Below, piece after piece: positions 53,030 to 63,910 of a stretch of 64,000 bases of DNA. Below the pieces are notes generated by a model that was not told the origin of the DNA, did no database searches, and was given only the letters and a program-made list of their open reading frames with translations. The DNA lies in contig NC_134139.1 of assembly GCF_033958435.1 (NCBI RefSeq), positions 208,613,501 to 208,677,500 of the forward strand. Reading direction: 5' to 3'. Source of the DNA: Carettochelys insculpta (lineage: Eukaryota > Chordata > Testudines > Carettochelyidae). How positions within the stretch are numbered: position 1 is the first letter of the stretch; each line of letters begins with the position of its first letter. The position numbers were made by a program, and so were the translations under genes.

Positions 53030-53510
53030 AGTTAGTCAACATTTTAATGGAATGGGGCATTCTGTCAATGACCTAAAGGTATGTGTGTTACTGAAGAGGA
53101 ATTATCGCACCGTTTTGGAAAGAGAAACGTCTGAGCTGGCTTTTATATTCAAATTCGGCACATTAACACATGGTTTAAATCGTGATGGGAACTTTCTGAG
53201 TCACTATAGGGGCTTGTCTGCATACTTGGCTCAATCTAATTCTTGACCTTCCCCCCCAACCCCTCCACTCTCTGATTTGCTCACCTTGATTATCTTTTTC
53301 TTATTTGTCCTCCTTGCTTACTGTTTTTGGTTCTTTGTGCCTTAAATATTGAGTCTGTTCTGGTCTGGCTATGGTCTGAAGAAGTGGGTCTGTCCCACAA
53401 AAGCTCACCTAATAAACCATTTTGCTAGTCTTTAAAGTGCTACTTGACTGCTTTTTGTTTTGATAGTGTATAGACTAGCACGGCTTCCTCTTTGTTACTA
53501 GACAGAGCTT
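53030..53510 (+). repeat. Penelope-like element, GIY-YIG C-terminal end and 3' tail
   Basis: Encodes HFNGMGHSVNDLKVCVLLKR, then RETSELAFIFKFGTLTHGLN and a stop near 53246. This is homologous to the minus-strand copy at 17195-17290. The 3' UTR then reads ctgaagaagtgggtctgtcc, cacaaaagctcacctaataa, ttgctagtctttaaagtgct and agactagcacggcttcctct. This copy links the common tail repeats of the window to a Penelope-like parent. The GAAA box is AAAA here. Its 5' side is cut by the ERV. Confidence 0.72.
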
Positions 53511-53934
53511 AGTTTATGCTGGGGCCAGTCTGCGGCTAAAGGTATTTAGTAAGGAAGACACAGGCAGGAACTCAGGCCCGAGAGCCATGAGCCTACGGGC
53601 CTGCTTCTTGCAAGGCATTAACTTGAGCAGGTAGCAAAAAGCTCACAGGCATGTGAGTGTCAGAGGGGGCTGGTTGTCCAACAGTGACCCTGGGGACCTG
53701 GAAATATTACATTTGGGGGATCTTTGCATGGGAAGCTATCAGGGAACCACAGGAATATGAACTGATATCAGCTTTTGTAGATTTGAGGATGGGACCATCA
53801 CAGATGTCTGACCAGAAAAGGGCCACAGAAACTAACTGAAGGATATTCTAGTAAGCTTGCGGTGAAAGGCTCAGTAACCTATGGAGGAAGGCAACCCAGC
53901 ATAAGCAGGGTGAGAAAATACAAATAAGGAAGAC
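53511..53934. other. Intergenic sequence, nothing recognised
   Basis: About 420 bp with no supportable feature. Confidence 0.3.
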
Positions 53935-54290
53935 GGGGGAAGAACAGCCACACTGTGTCAGACCAAAGGTCCATCCAGCCCAGTGGTCTGTCTGCTGACA
54001 GCGGCCAACATCAAGTGGCCCGGCGGGAATGAGCAGAACAGGGAATCATCAAAGCAATCCCTCTCCTGACATCCATCTCCAGCCTCTGACAAACAGAGGC
54101 CAGGGACGCCAGCCCTACCCAGCCTGGCTAGCAGCCATTGATGGATCAGGAATTTATCTAGCTCTTTTCAGAACCCTGTTAAGGTCCTGGTCGTCACAGA
54201 ATCCTCTGGCGAGGAGTTCCACAGGTTGACTTCTGTGTGAAAAAATACCTCCTTCTGTTAGTTTTAAACCTGCTGCATATTAATTTCCAG
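53935..54290 (-). repeat. CR1-clade LINE 3' end
   Basis: The plus strand shows gaagaacagccacactgtgt and cagaccaaaggtccatccag, then ctggcgaggagttccacagg and ttctgttagttttaaacctg, the reverse complement of the CR1 tail and last coding block. Confidence 0.85.
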
Positions 54291-55225
54291 TGAATTAATT
54301 TCTAACTCCTAGCGAATATGCACGAGACGTTGTGGTGTCAGCAAAACAGATTATAAAAGTTGTATCCCAGCCCGTGGCATGGGGGGAGGGAGGGAGGTGG
54401 GCTGTGAGTGGTGACAGGAAGACAGGCAATGGTGATGAGGCTGTATCTCTCTGGTCCAGCACTCTCTCGTCTGGAAACATGCCTTGTCTGGCAGGACCAT
54501 GGATGTTGCTGGACCAGAAAGCACCTGAACCAGAGAGCACCACCTCTGAGGGGCTGGAGTGGAGCCCTGCTGGTGGTAGGGCGTCCTGCCGGCAGTCTCC
54601 TCTGGACAGCACCAGGGCAGGGAGACAGGTCTGGGAGACTTACCACCAGGAGCCCTGCTCGGGTTGGGGAGCTGCCCAGCCCCAGACAGGAGCCCTGCCC
54701 ACAGCCTTGCAGCTGCAAGGAACCTGGCAAGGGCTGGGGGAAGCCCAGCAGCCTTGTGGGGGAGCCCTGAAGGAGAACCCCACCTTCAGGCAGCCTGGGG
54801 GCCTGACCTCCCTTCGTCCAATGAAGCCCTTGGTTTGGGACCAGTCAGGTCCCAAGGGTGCAGGACGAGGGAGGTACAACCTGTACCGGCTGACATTCCA
54901 GGCTGTTCTGCAAGGGATGCTATCCGGACATACATTCTGTATTACCCGTCTCCCTTGCTGGGTCAGAGGGTTGCCAGCTTTGCTAGCTGTCCTAAGAAAA
55001 CCGTTACAAATGCAGAAGCGTTCCCATGCAGGAGAGGGAAAACTTCTGATTGCCCAGATGTCTGGATCACTGCCTGCAACTGGAACACCAATGGTTAACC
55101 TTATTGTGGGAAGCAGCCAGAAAGGCCCTTTCTGAAACTTTAGCACAACTTACAGACCTGGGGCGGGGAAGAGACATGAGTGACCATAGTAAGGTGTGTG
55201 TGTGTCTGAAATCAGCCCCGGTGGG
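54291..55225. other. Intergenic sequence, no recognised gene
   Basis: A 267-codon plus-strand frame (54332-55135) overlaps a 168-codon minus frame and a 144-codon frame in another phase. No domain is recognised. Words such as gttgctggaccagaaagcac and cagagagcacc suggest an unidentified repeat near 54510-54545. Confidence 0.35.
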
Positions 55226-55227
55226 GA

Positions 55228-55382
55228 GCAGTGTTCCCTGTAAGCTGAACTCTTGGGCAGCCGCCCAGGAGAGATTCAGAGCGGCCCAGCCGATTAGCAG
55301 AGCTCTCACAGCCTGTGCTTCTATTGGCGGTACGCATCCGCACATGCCTTGGCGCACACAACAAAATTCATTCTGACCATGG
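55228..55382 (+). repeat. Unidentified interspersed repeat, copy 3 of 3
   Basis: gttccctgtaagctgaac, gccgcccaggagagattcag, gattagcagagctc and cacatgccttggcgcacaca match the copies at 3840 and 5920 in order. Confidence 0.45.
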
Positions 55383-56920
55383 GTGGAAAAACTTGGAGGG
55401 ACCCCTAGCAGGTGGGTCAAAGCAGAGACTGTCTCCAATTGTTTGTCTACATCAAAGAGCAGCAGCCTGGCTATGGAGGGTGCTCTCCTGACAGGTCCCC
55501 TTCTCTGTCAGGGTGGGATGCTAGCCCTTTGGCTGTGCACATGCTCAAGTTGGTGTGCCATGTTGACTTGCGCAAGTAGTAACCCAGCAGACTCCAAGAG
55601 AGCTCAGCGTCAGATCAGGCCCTTGAATGCCCTTCCTAACCCCTCGTCCCTGCCCAGAGTGCTGCTAGTGGGGGTGCAGGGAGCGGCTTGTGAGGCAGCG
55701 GGGTGAATGAGGTGGGCTCTCTTTCGGCTGGTTTGAGGTACCCAGTGAGCGCAGGAGCCCCCGCCTGAGGCAGACGCAGCCCTGTCTCGAAGCCGTGTAC
55801 CTGAAGGAGATCCTCTCCTCCCGTCTCACAGGAGCACCCCTTCCTACAGCCCCACCAACTCCCCCCGAGCCCTGCAGGCGGACTGGCCGATTATGCTCCT
55901 CTGCAGACCCAAGCCCCACACCTCATTGGTTCCCCTGCTCGTAGCCCCAGCATGCCTCCCACTTCTCCTGGCTCCTGATTGGCTGCTTTCCCTGTGTGAT
56001 GCACCTCCCCCCAGGTAGGGTGGAAAGTGGGGAGAGTGTGGGCCCATCACGGCAGGGGCTGGGGTTCAATCCAGGTGCAAACGGAGGTGCCAGCTGCACT
56101 GTGCCCATAGCGGATAATCCAAATCATTCCAACCTCTCCTCCAGTGAGCGCGTTTCCAGCCCCTAATCTGTCTCATCCCATCTCGGCCCCCGGCTAATTC
56201 TGCCTTGTCCTTTGCAAGACGTGAGCTATTTTACCTACTTCGACGTTTCCCCAGAGACACTGCTCTGGGGCTGAGATGTCTCACACTCTGTGTGCCTCAA
56301 AGGGAGACAGGCAGACCCCCCAGCCAGGGCAGAGCGGCAGCCAACCCAGTCATCGAGTTCAAGGCCAGAGGGGACCACAAGGTCATCTACTCAGACCTGC
56401 TGCATAGAACAGGGCACACCCACCACAGGGCTCCCAACCCGCACTAGCCCAAAACCGGTGGGGCTGGGGTTTGACCATGAAGACGAAATGGTGGGATTGG
56501 GATCTTAAAAATGTTTTCACCCTTCAAATCTTAAAATAAGGTCTCCAGCCCAATAACTGGCTTTTAGCTAGAGTGTCACCAAGTACTTCCCTGCAATCCC
56601 TTTCTTAGCAATGGGACATTCAGAGAATTCATCCTCACTGATGAATTCCAGAGGGTTCTGGCTTGTTTAGTGCAATTCAGTGACTAATAATTAACACTTT
56701 CAGCTAACTAAGGCAAAACTGCCCAAAGCCAATCCAGTGACATGCGCAGACAGGTGAACGTCTTCGGGTCCAAGCCCGTACGGGAACTCTTTCCTGTGTA
56801 ACTCACAGGCACCGGCTCTGAATTCTTTCCAAGTTGTTTGGTGGAAGTTGCCAAATCCGTCTGTGCTGCTCCCAGCGCTGCTGGTCTTTGTGCCCCTGCC
56901 TCAGAACAGGAGAACGTAAG
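55383..56920. other. Intergenic sequence, nothing recognised
   Basis: No named repeat or gene. A segment near 56340-56400 (gtcatcgagttcaaggccag, then aggggaccacaaggtcatct) resembles a widespread vertebrate repeat end but is too short to name. Confidence 0.3.
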
Positions 56921-57357
56921 AGCCGCATCGACACGAGCCCCTTCCTTTCGAAAGGGCATGGTAATGAGCGAGGTCGGAAGACGCCAATGAGGCGCTGCCA
57001 TGACTACGCAGCCCCTCATTAGCATAACTGCGGCCATGGCGATTTGAAAGTGCCGCTTTCGAATTCAGTGCCACCCGTGTAGACGGGGGGGCCTGTCGAA
57101 AGGACCTCCCAATGGTCAAAAGTGTCTTATTCCAATTTGGTTGTAGGAACAAGGGGCTTTTGAAGACTGGGGGGGTCCTTTCGAAAGGCCCCATCTACAC
57201 AGGTGACACATGATTCAAAAGCGGCACTTTCAAATTGCTGCGGCCGCCGTTATGCTAATGAGGGGCTGCATATTCATGGCACTGGCTCATTAGCATCTCC
57301 TGACCTTGCTCATTACCATGCCTCTTTCGAAAGGAAGGGGCTAGTGTAGATGTAGCC
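56921..57357. mobile_element. 437 bp palindromic MITE with AAG duplication, inside a CR1 tail
   Basis: Left end AGCCGCATCGACACGAGCCC; the right end inverted reads GGCTACATCTACACTAGCCC; both continue with cttcctttcgaaa. Flanked by AAG at 56918-56920 and 57358-57360. Inside are inverted words such as attagcataactgcggc and gccgccgttatgctaatgag. Removing the element and one AAG joins gaacgtaag to aacagccgcac, the CR1 tail. Confidence 0.8.
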
Positions 57358-60300
57358 AAGAACAGCCGCACTGGGGTCAGACCATGGACCCATCAAGCCC
57401 AGTGTCCTGTTTTCCAACAGTGGCCACTGCCAGGTGCCCCAGAGGGAACGAATAGAACAGGGAATCATCAAGTGATCAGTTCCCTGTCACCCATTTCCAG
57501 CCTCTAGCAAACAGAGGCTAAGGACACCCTCCATGCCCAGCCTGGCTAATAACCATCAATGGACCTATTCCCCATGAATTTATCTAGTTCTTTTTAAAAT
57601 TCTGCTATGGCCTTGCTCTTCACAACATCCTCTGGCAAGGAGTTCCACAGGTTAACTGCGCTGTGTGAAAAAAATATTTCCTATTGTTTGTTTTAAATTT
57701 GCTGTTGATTAATTTCATTTGGTTGACCCCTAGTTCCTGTGTTGAGAGAAAGAGTAAATAACATTGCCTTATTTACCTTCTCCGCACCAGTTACGATTTT
57801 ATAAACTTCTATCATCTCCCTCCTTAATTGTCTTTTTTCCAGGCTAAAAAGTCCCAGTCTTATTAATCTCTTCTCCTATGGCAGGCGCTCCATACCCCTA
57901 ATCATTTTTGTTGCCCTTTTCTGAACCTTTTCCAGTTCCAATATATACAGCGGTAATATGACATTTTCTGTGTTACTGTCTATTCCTTTCTTAATGATTC
58001 CCAACATTTTGTTAGGTTTTTTGTCTGCTGCTGCACATTGAGTGGATGTTTTCAGAGAACAATCCAAGATCTCTTTCTTGAGTGGTAACAGCTAAGTCAG
58101 ACCCCTTCATTTTATATGTGTATTCCTTCTTCCAAAAGGAGTCAGCAGCAACCAGGGCCGGGTTCAACATCTAGGGGTTCCTTTTCATTCATCTCACATA
58201 GAACCAGCTCGAGCCCCCACCCAGTAGCTTGGGAAATTCACACACCCCTGGGCGCCTCGGTGAGGCAGTGCTTCCCCACTCGCCAGCAGAGTCTGAGTAG
58301 AGAAAAGAGACTTTTAATGAAAGAGGCAGAGAAGTCATATGGCATAAGCTTGGCAAACTACCACACCCAGAGTTCATAACCAACCCTCCAGTAACTGTCC
58401 CAGTTCAAATGGCTTGAGCGGTGTCCTTTGCCTCTCAGGCTCACCAGTCCAATACTGTAACCAGCCAATCCACACACCCAAACTTTCTCTGTACCCCCAC
58501 TTCAAATGCCCCACTTACAACTCTGTCCAGTCTGTGCAGGCCCTGACACCTCACCCTGATGTATTCCCTCATTGAGCCTGAGGCAATGCCCCCTTTGTGT
58601 TGGTCCAGCATAACACTTGCGCCTGCCAGCTATCCCACCAGTAACTCCTACCAGTCACCCGCCGCTTCTCCTACCAGCTGCCTGTCTGCTGTGCTCTGCC
58701 AGCCATTCTTCTGCTGTCTTGGGCGTTTCGTTGTAGGCAAAACTCTGTGATTCCAGCTCTCTGCGGCTTCAGCTACCAGTGATTTCAGCTCACAGTAGCG
58801 TTCAGCTCTAGGCCTAGCCACAGCTTCTACCAGGGTGGATCCACACAGAATAACTACAGACCCAGCTTTAACTCTACCTTTGAACCATTTGCGGGGAAAG
58901 GAGAAGAACTAGTCAAACCCGTTGTACAGCTGAAAAGCCAAAAAGCTCCCAACTAGCTGGTTCAACCTCTACCCCCCGACCCCTCACTTCAACCTCACAA
59001 TGCTTAATTGGAGGGAGCCTTCTGTGATCCATATCTGACACAGCAGTGATGACTGAGCTGTATCCCCACAACCACTTCAAGCATTGGTGAGACTCCACAA
59101 TTCTTACACTGGGTGATAGCATAAATTGTGACTTTACAACATGTTGTTTACAATAGATGAAAGTTCATTGCTTCACCTGCTACCCATCAGGCTTTGTTTA
59201 CAAGGCATTATATATGCACAACTTTGCATTTGCATGCAAATGAGCTCTAAAGGACACACTCCCCAAATCCTTCAGCAATATTGAGCTCCTGCTGGCACAT
59301 TCCTTGCACCTGTATAGTTGGAATTATATTTTCCAATGTGCATTACTTTGTATTTATCAACATTGAATTTCATCTGCCATTTTGTTGTCCAGTCACCTGA
59401 TTTATTAAGATACTTTTATAGCTCTTCACAGTCTGCTTGGGACTTAACTATTTTGAGTGGTTTTGTATCATCTGCAAATTTTGCCACCTCACTGTTTATC
59501 CCTTTTTCTAGTTCATTTATAAATATATCAAATAGGACTGATCCCAGCACAGACCCCTGGGGGACACCATTATTTACCTCTCTGCATTCTGAAAACTGAC
59601 CATTTAATTCCTACCCTTTGTTTCTGATCTTTTAATCAGTTTCCAATCCAAGATAGGACCTTCCCTCTTATCCCAGGACAGTTAACTTTGCTTAAGAGCC
59701 TTTGGTGAGGGGCTTTGTCTCAGGCTTTCTGAAAATCAAAGTACACTGTATCCACAGGATCCCCCTTTTCCACATGCTTGTTGACCCTTTCAAAAAACTT
59801 CGATTGGTGAGGCACAACTTCCCCTTACAAAAGCCGTGTTGACTCTTCCTCAACAAATTATGTTCATGTATCTGACAATTCTGTCCTTTACTTGAGTTTC
59901 AACCAGATTGACTGGCCTGTAGTTGCCAGGATCACCTGTGGAGCCTTTTTAAAGATTGACATCACATTAGCTATCCTCCAGTCATCTGGAACAGAAGCTG
60001 ATTTAAATGACAGGTCACAAACTACAGTTAGTAGTTCTGCAATTTCACATTTGAGTTCCTTCAGAACTCTTGCGTGAATGCCGTCGTGTCCTGGTGACTT
60101 ATTACTGTTTAGTTTATCAATTTGTTCCAAAACCTCTTCTAATGACACCTCAATTTAAGACAGTTCATCAGACTGCTTACCTGAAAAGAATTGCTCAGGT
60201 TTGGGAATCTCCCTCACATCCCCAGCCGTGAAGACTGATGCAAAGAAATAATTTAATTTCTCTGCAATGGCTTTTTCATCCTTGAGTGCTCCTTTAGCAT

Positions 60301-60470
60301 CTTGATCATCCAGTGGCCCCACTGGTTGTCTAGCAGGCTTCCTACTGCTGATGAACTTAAACAATTTTTGCTATTACTTTTTGACTCTTTGGCTAGCTGT
60401 TTTTCTAATTCTTTTTTGCTCTTCCTAATTATATATTTACACTTCACTTGGCAGAATTAGCACATGTGCA
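57358..60470 (-). repeat. CR1-clade LINE, 3' half, with one insertion
   Basis: The minus strand reads from a basic linker and [20 protein letters not shown] (59888-60148), through the catalytic region (atcatctgcaaattttgcca is the reverse of the KFADD box), to the C-terminal block and tail (57361-57900). Frameshifted throughout, and interrupted at 58124-59310. Confidence 0.88.
58119..59315. mobile_element. 1,187 bp insertion of unknown type in CR1, TGTAT duplication
   Basis: The CR1 reading order is broken at tatatgTGTAT (58119-58123) and resumes at TGTATagttgg (59311). The inserted piece starts TCCTTCTTCC and ends TTGCACC. It has no terminal inverted repeat, no TG...CA ends, no poly(A) and no coding frame above 87 codons. 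A 5 bp duplication is usual for LTR elements, so a decayed solo LTR is one option. Family unknown. Confidence 0.6.
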
Positions 60471-60694
60471 AGGCTGATGGAGAGTTTTCACCAGGCCCTG
60501 AGGGGAGCCAGCTCTGGGGCAGCTTCCCCCTTTCTCTCCCCGGTGGTGGCCCTGCACATCTGGCTCAAGTTATAGGAGCCACCTAGGGTTCACCTACAAA
60601 GCACCCAGATGTACAAGGGCCGCAGGCTGCAAACGCACTTCCCTTTGCCAGCGTGAAACTGGCCTGGTGCATTGCATAGCACTTGTGATTTCCG
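60471..60694. other. Intergenic sequence, nothing recognised
   Basis: Short unassigned stretch between CR1 copies. Confidence 0.3.
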
Positions 60695-60905
60695 ACTCTT
60701 TTTATACCATTAAAATACTGTCAAGCTGGGTCATAAAAACCACTAGGGATGGAGATTCCTCCACCTCTCTCAGTAACACATTCCAGTGCTTCACCTCCCT
60801 CCTGGAGAAATAGTTTCTCCTAATATCGAACCTACACCCCCCCTCCCTCTGTAACTTCAGGCCATTGCTCCTTGTTCTTTCTGCCACCCGTCACTACTGC
60901 GAACA
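60695..60905 (-). repeat. CR1-clade LINE 3' coding end
   Basis: The minus strand encodes RSNGLKLQREGGCRFDIRRN and YFSRREVKHWNVLLREVEES, the same subfamily as 10635-10992, without the tail. Confidence 0.85.
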
Positions 60906-60907
60906 GT

Positions 60908-61040
60908 ACCACAGAGGGAGCCGTGCGTGTCTGTATCTTCGAGAACAACAAGAAGTCCTGTGGCACCTTATAGACTAACAGATATTTTGGAGCAGAAGGT
61001 TTTGTGGGCAAAGACCCGCTTCATCAGATGCACCAACTTT
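60908..61040 (-). repeat. Penelope-like element 3' end
   Basis: Minus strand: catctgatgaagcgggtctt, tgcccacaaaaccttctgct, atatctgttagtctataagg, tgccacaggacttcttgttg, ending cacggctccctctgt. The GAAA box is AAAA in this copy. Confidence 0.62.
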
Positions 61041-61628
61041 TCCGTACATCCTTAAACTTGTGTATGTGCGTGTTTGGGAATTAGAGCCCCCGGTGCTGAA
61101 AGATGCGAATCAGGACTTTTTACCATTGAGAGTAGACAAATAGGCAGGCATATGATAACAGCATAATAAATAACACTTAATCTAGAGAAGAGGAGGAGGA
61201 ACTTTTCTCTCATTGCCAAAGTTCAAGAGCAAGATAAAATTCAAGGTCCGTGAACGGCAGCTGATTTAAAACCAGTAACAAAGAAATCCCATTTTTAACC
61301 ATCTCTCTCACAAAGAGTCTCTGGAACTCATTACCACAAGGTATCATTGGGACCCAGATCTCAGCAACGTTCACAAAAGCCTGGTCTTCTATATAAATAT
61401 GGTGCAATTCCCGAATGACACAGGTAAGAATGAAATAGACCAACCAGACGTTTGGAAGGGATAGAAACCCTCAGGCTTCAGGGCATAAACAGACCTCTGA
61501 CTGACGGCCGTCAGGAAGAACGTTCCCTGTGGACAGGTCATTCCCCAGTTGTCAGCTTCAGCATTTGTGGCACCTTCCTCTGCAGCAGCTGGGATTGGTC
61601 ATTGTCAGAGGCGGGAGAGCATCTAGAA

Positions 61629-62465
61629 CAGGGGTCAGCAACCTTTCCAAGGCAAGGTGCCAAAATTTGTCCTTTCGACCTCTATGTACGGTCTGAGTGC
61701 CAGTGATACTTTTTAAAGTCACTAATAGTCCTATTTACAACAGTTTCTTTAATACATAAACTAAGCTGCAGAGCTTTACCATTTTGGTCTTTTAACCTCC
61801 GTTCATTCAGGTCTAAAAAATCCAGGATTTTAATACAGGTTACACTGCTTTTATCCCACATTCTCTGGTGCGGCTGAAGCAGGGAGACTCAGCCACAGAG
61901 GTTGCTAGGGGCTAAGGGGCTCAGCCAATCTGGCAGGCCACCCCCACTGGCTTTAAATAGGGCCGCCTGTGACTCCAGGCAGAGAGCTGCTGAGGCTGCA
62001 TGTAGGGAAGAGGGGCAGGGCTGAGCGCCCACCTGTGTGCCAAAGAAAATCAGGGCTGGGGGTTGCCCACCCTTAGCTTAGTCACCTGGATGTGCCACAG
62101 AACCCAAGTGCACAGCCCTGTGGGACCAGAACCCCAGATAACTCCAGCCGCCCTACCAGGGTCCCTCTTGGGACAGTGCCCCCCAGCCACCCCATCCCGC
62201 ATGATGACTTACTGGGCTATGGGTTCCGGGGCAGCACAGAGCACAGGAGGGGCTGGATGGCACCAATATGAGGGGATAGGAAGTGAGGGGGGTGGCACAG
62301 GTGCACAGCCTAGGTGCATGCCCTTCTGTAGACTGGCTCATGGGGGGGGCTCCCCCACTTCTGGGCAGGAGGAAGGGGGAGGCCAAGCTGAGCTCCCGCC
62401 GCATGCCACTGAAAAGCAGCTTGTGTACCAAGTGTGACACACATGCTGGGGGTTGCCGACCCCGT
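61629..62465. mobile_element. hAT-like element, uninterrupted copy in right arm
   Basis: Reverse-complement counterpart of 43599-45150 with no MITE inside: ends CAGGGGTCAGCAACC-type near 61629 and the inverted partner near 62465. A 124-codon plus frame inside (62063-62437) is matched in the left arm only because of the duplication. Confidence 0.7.
61722..61727 (-). other. Empty target site of MITE copy B
   Basis: The plus strand reads aaagtcactaatagtcct; its reverse complement is aggactattagtgacttt with one TTA. In the left arm the same site is actaTTA-element-TTAgtgac. Exact pre-insertion (or precise excision) allele. Confidence 0.9.
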
Positions 62466-63199
62466 GTCTAGATGGACCCTGGTCCGCTCCGGGCTTGCAG
62501 TTCTCATGTTCCTAAATTAGGCCCCTACATCCACAGGAAGGCACCTACATCGAAGGGCTCATTTCCAGGGGGTCGGAGCACCCACAGCTTACAAGGAACC
62601 AGGAAGTTTTCATGACTGTTAAAGTGACTAGACACACCCAAGCAGAACTTCAGTCAACGGCATGAAACATCTGCCACAGACAACAGAGAAGAGCCCAATG
62701 AGAGCCCCAACCTGAACCCCCCGACACACCACAGGCAATGCGCCCGTCAGTGACACAGCTCGCGCAATAGCTCCCTTCAGGCTAGACAAGGAGCCGTTTC
62801 TCTGACCAGCACCCTCCTCAAAGCACTGAAGAATCAAGACACTTTAACAAAAGGTGTCATTCATCCAGGAATAAAAATATTTCACATACACCCCACATGT
62901 ATCAGCCAGAGGTGGCCAAGGTTACCCTCCCGTCCCAAAATAAACACAAGTCCATTTAAAACATATGAATTTATACAACCTTTTTCTACCTCCGTTGCCT
63001 CTGGGTGGCTGCTGCCTCCTCCTTCGCTTCCTGGAACAGCAGAAATGAAACTTAGCTATGACAGAAGGTACATCAATGCGACCTCCTTTGTCCTGGGAAC
63101 CCAGCCAACCTCAGGCGGAGCAAAGCCACACCAAAATAAAAAACTCATGTGATTGGCTTAAAATCCTGCCATTCACAGTAATAACTTCTGGGTCTATTT
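62466..63199 (-). other. Arm sequence, counterpart of 42865-43598
   Basis: Contains the CR1 tail remnant, the segment resembling the NUGGC-like gene's 3' flank, and the possible decayed terminal exon near 62988-63030, all on the minus strand. Nothing new relative to the left arm. Confidence 0.5.
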
Positions 63200-63910
63200 A
63201 GCTGCGTCTACACGTGCACGCTACTTCGAAGTAGCGGCACCAACTTCGAAATAGCGCCCGTCGCATCTACACGCGTCGGGCGCTATTTCGAAGTTAACTT
63301 CGACGTTAGGCGGCGAGACGTCGAAGTCGCTAACCCCATGAGCGGATAGGAATAGCGCCCTACTTCGACGTTCAACGTCGAAGTAGGGACCGTGTAGACG
63401 ATCCGCGTCCCGCAACGTCGAAATTGACGGGTCCTCCATGGCGGCCATCAGCTGGGGGGTTGAGAGATGCTCTCTCTCCAGCCCCTGCGGGGCTCTATGG
63501 TCACCGTGGGCAGCAGCCCTTAGCCCAGGGCTTCTGGCTGCTTCTGCGGCAGCTGGGGATCTATGCTGCAGGCACAGGGTCTGCAACCAGTTGTCAGCTC
63601 TGTGTATCTTGTGTTGTTTAGTGCAACTGTGTCTGGGAGGGGCCCTTTAAGGGAGCGGCTGGCTGTTGAGTCCGCCCTGTGACCCTGTCTGCAGCTGTGC
63701 CTGGCACCCTTATTTCGATGTGTGCTACTTTGACGTGTAGACGTTCCCTCGCTGCACCTATTTCGATGTTGGGCTGAGCAACGTCGAAGTTGAACATCGA
63801 CGTTGCCGGCCCTGGAGGACGTGTAGACGTTATTCATCGAAATAGTCTATTTCGATGTCGCAACATCGAAATAAGCTATTTCGATGTTGGCTGCACGTGT
63901 AGACGTAGCC
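63200..63910. mobile_element. 711 bp palindrome-rich MITE, right-arm counterpart of copy A
   Basis: Reverse complement of 42154-42864 with only a few substitutions (for example cgc to tgc near 63756) and the same flanking TTT/AAA, showing it was inserted before the duplication. Confidence 0.9.

Noticed and set aside
54332..55135. 267-codon open frame on the plus strand
   Set aside because: It overlaps long frames in other phases and on the minus strand, has low-complexity composition and no recognisable domain or splice context.
62063..62437. 124-codon frame conserved between the two arms
   Set aside because: It lies inside a non-coding hAT-like element. Its conservation follows from the duplication, and a frame exists on the opposite strand too.
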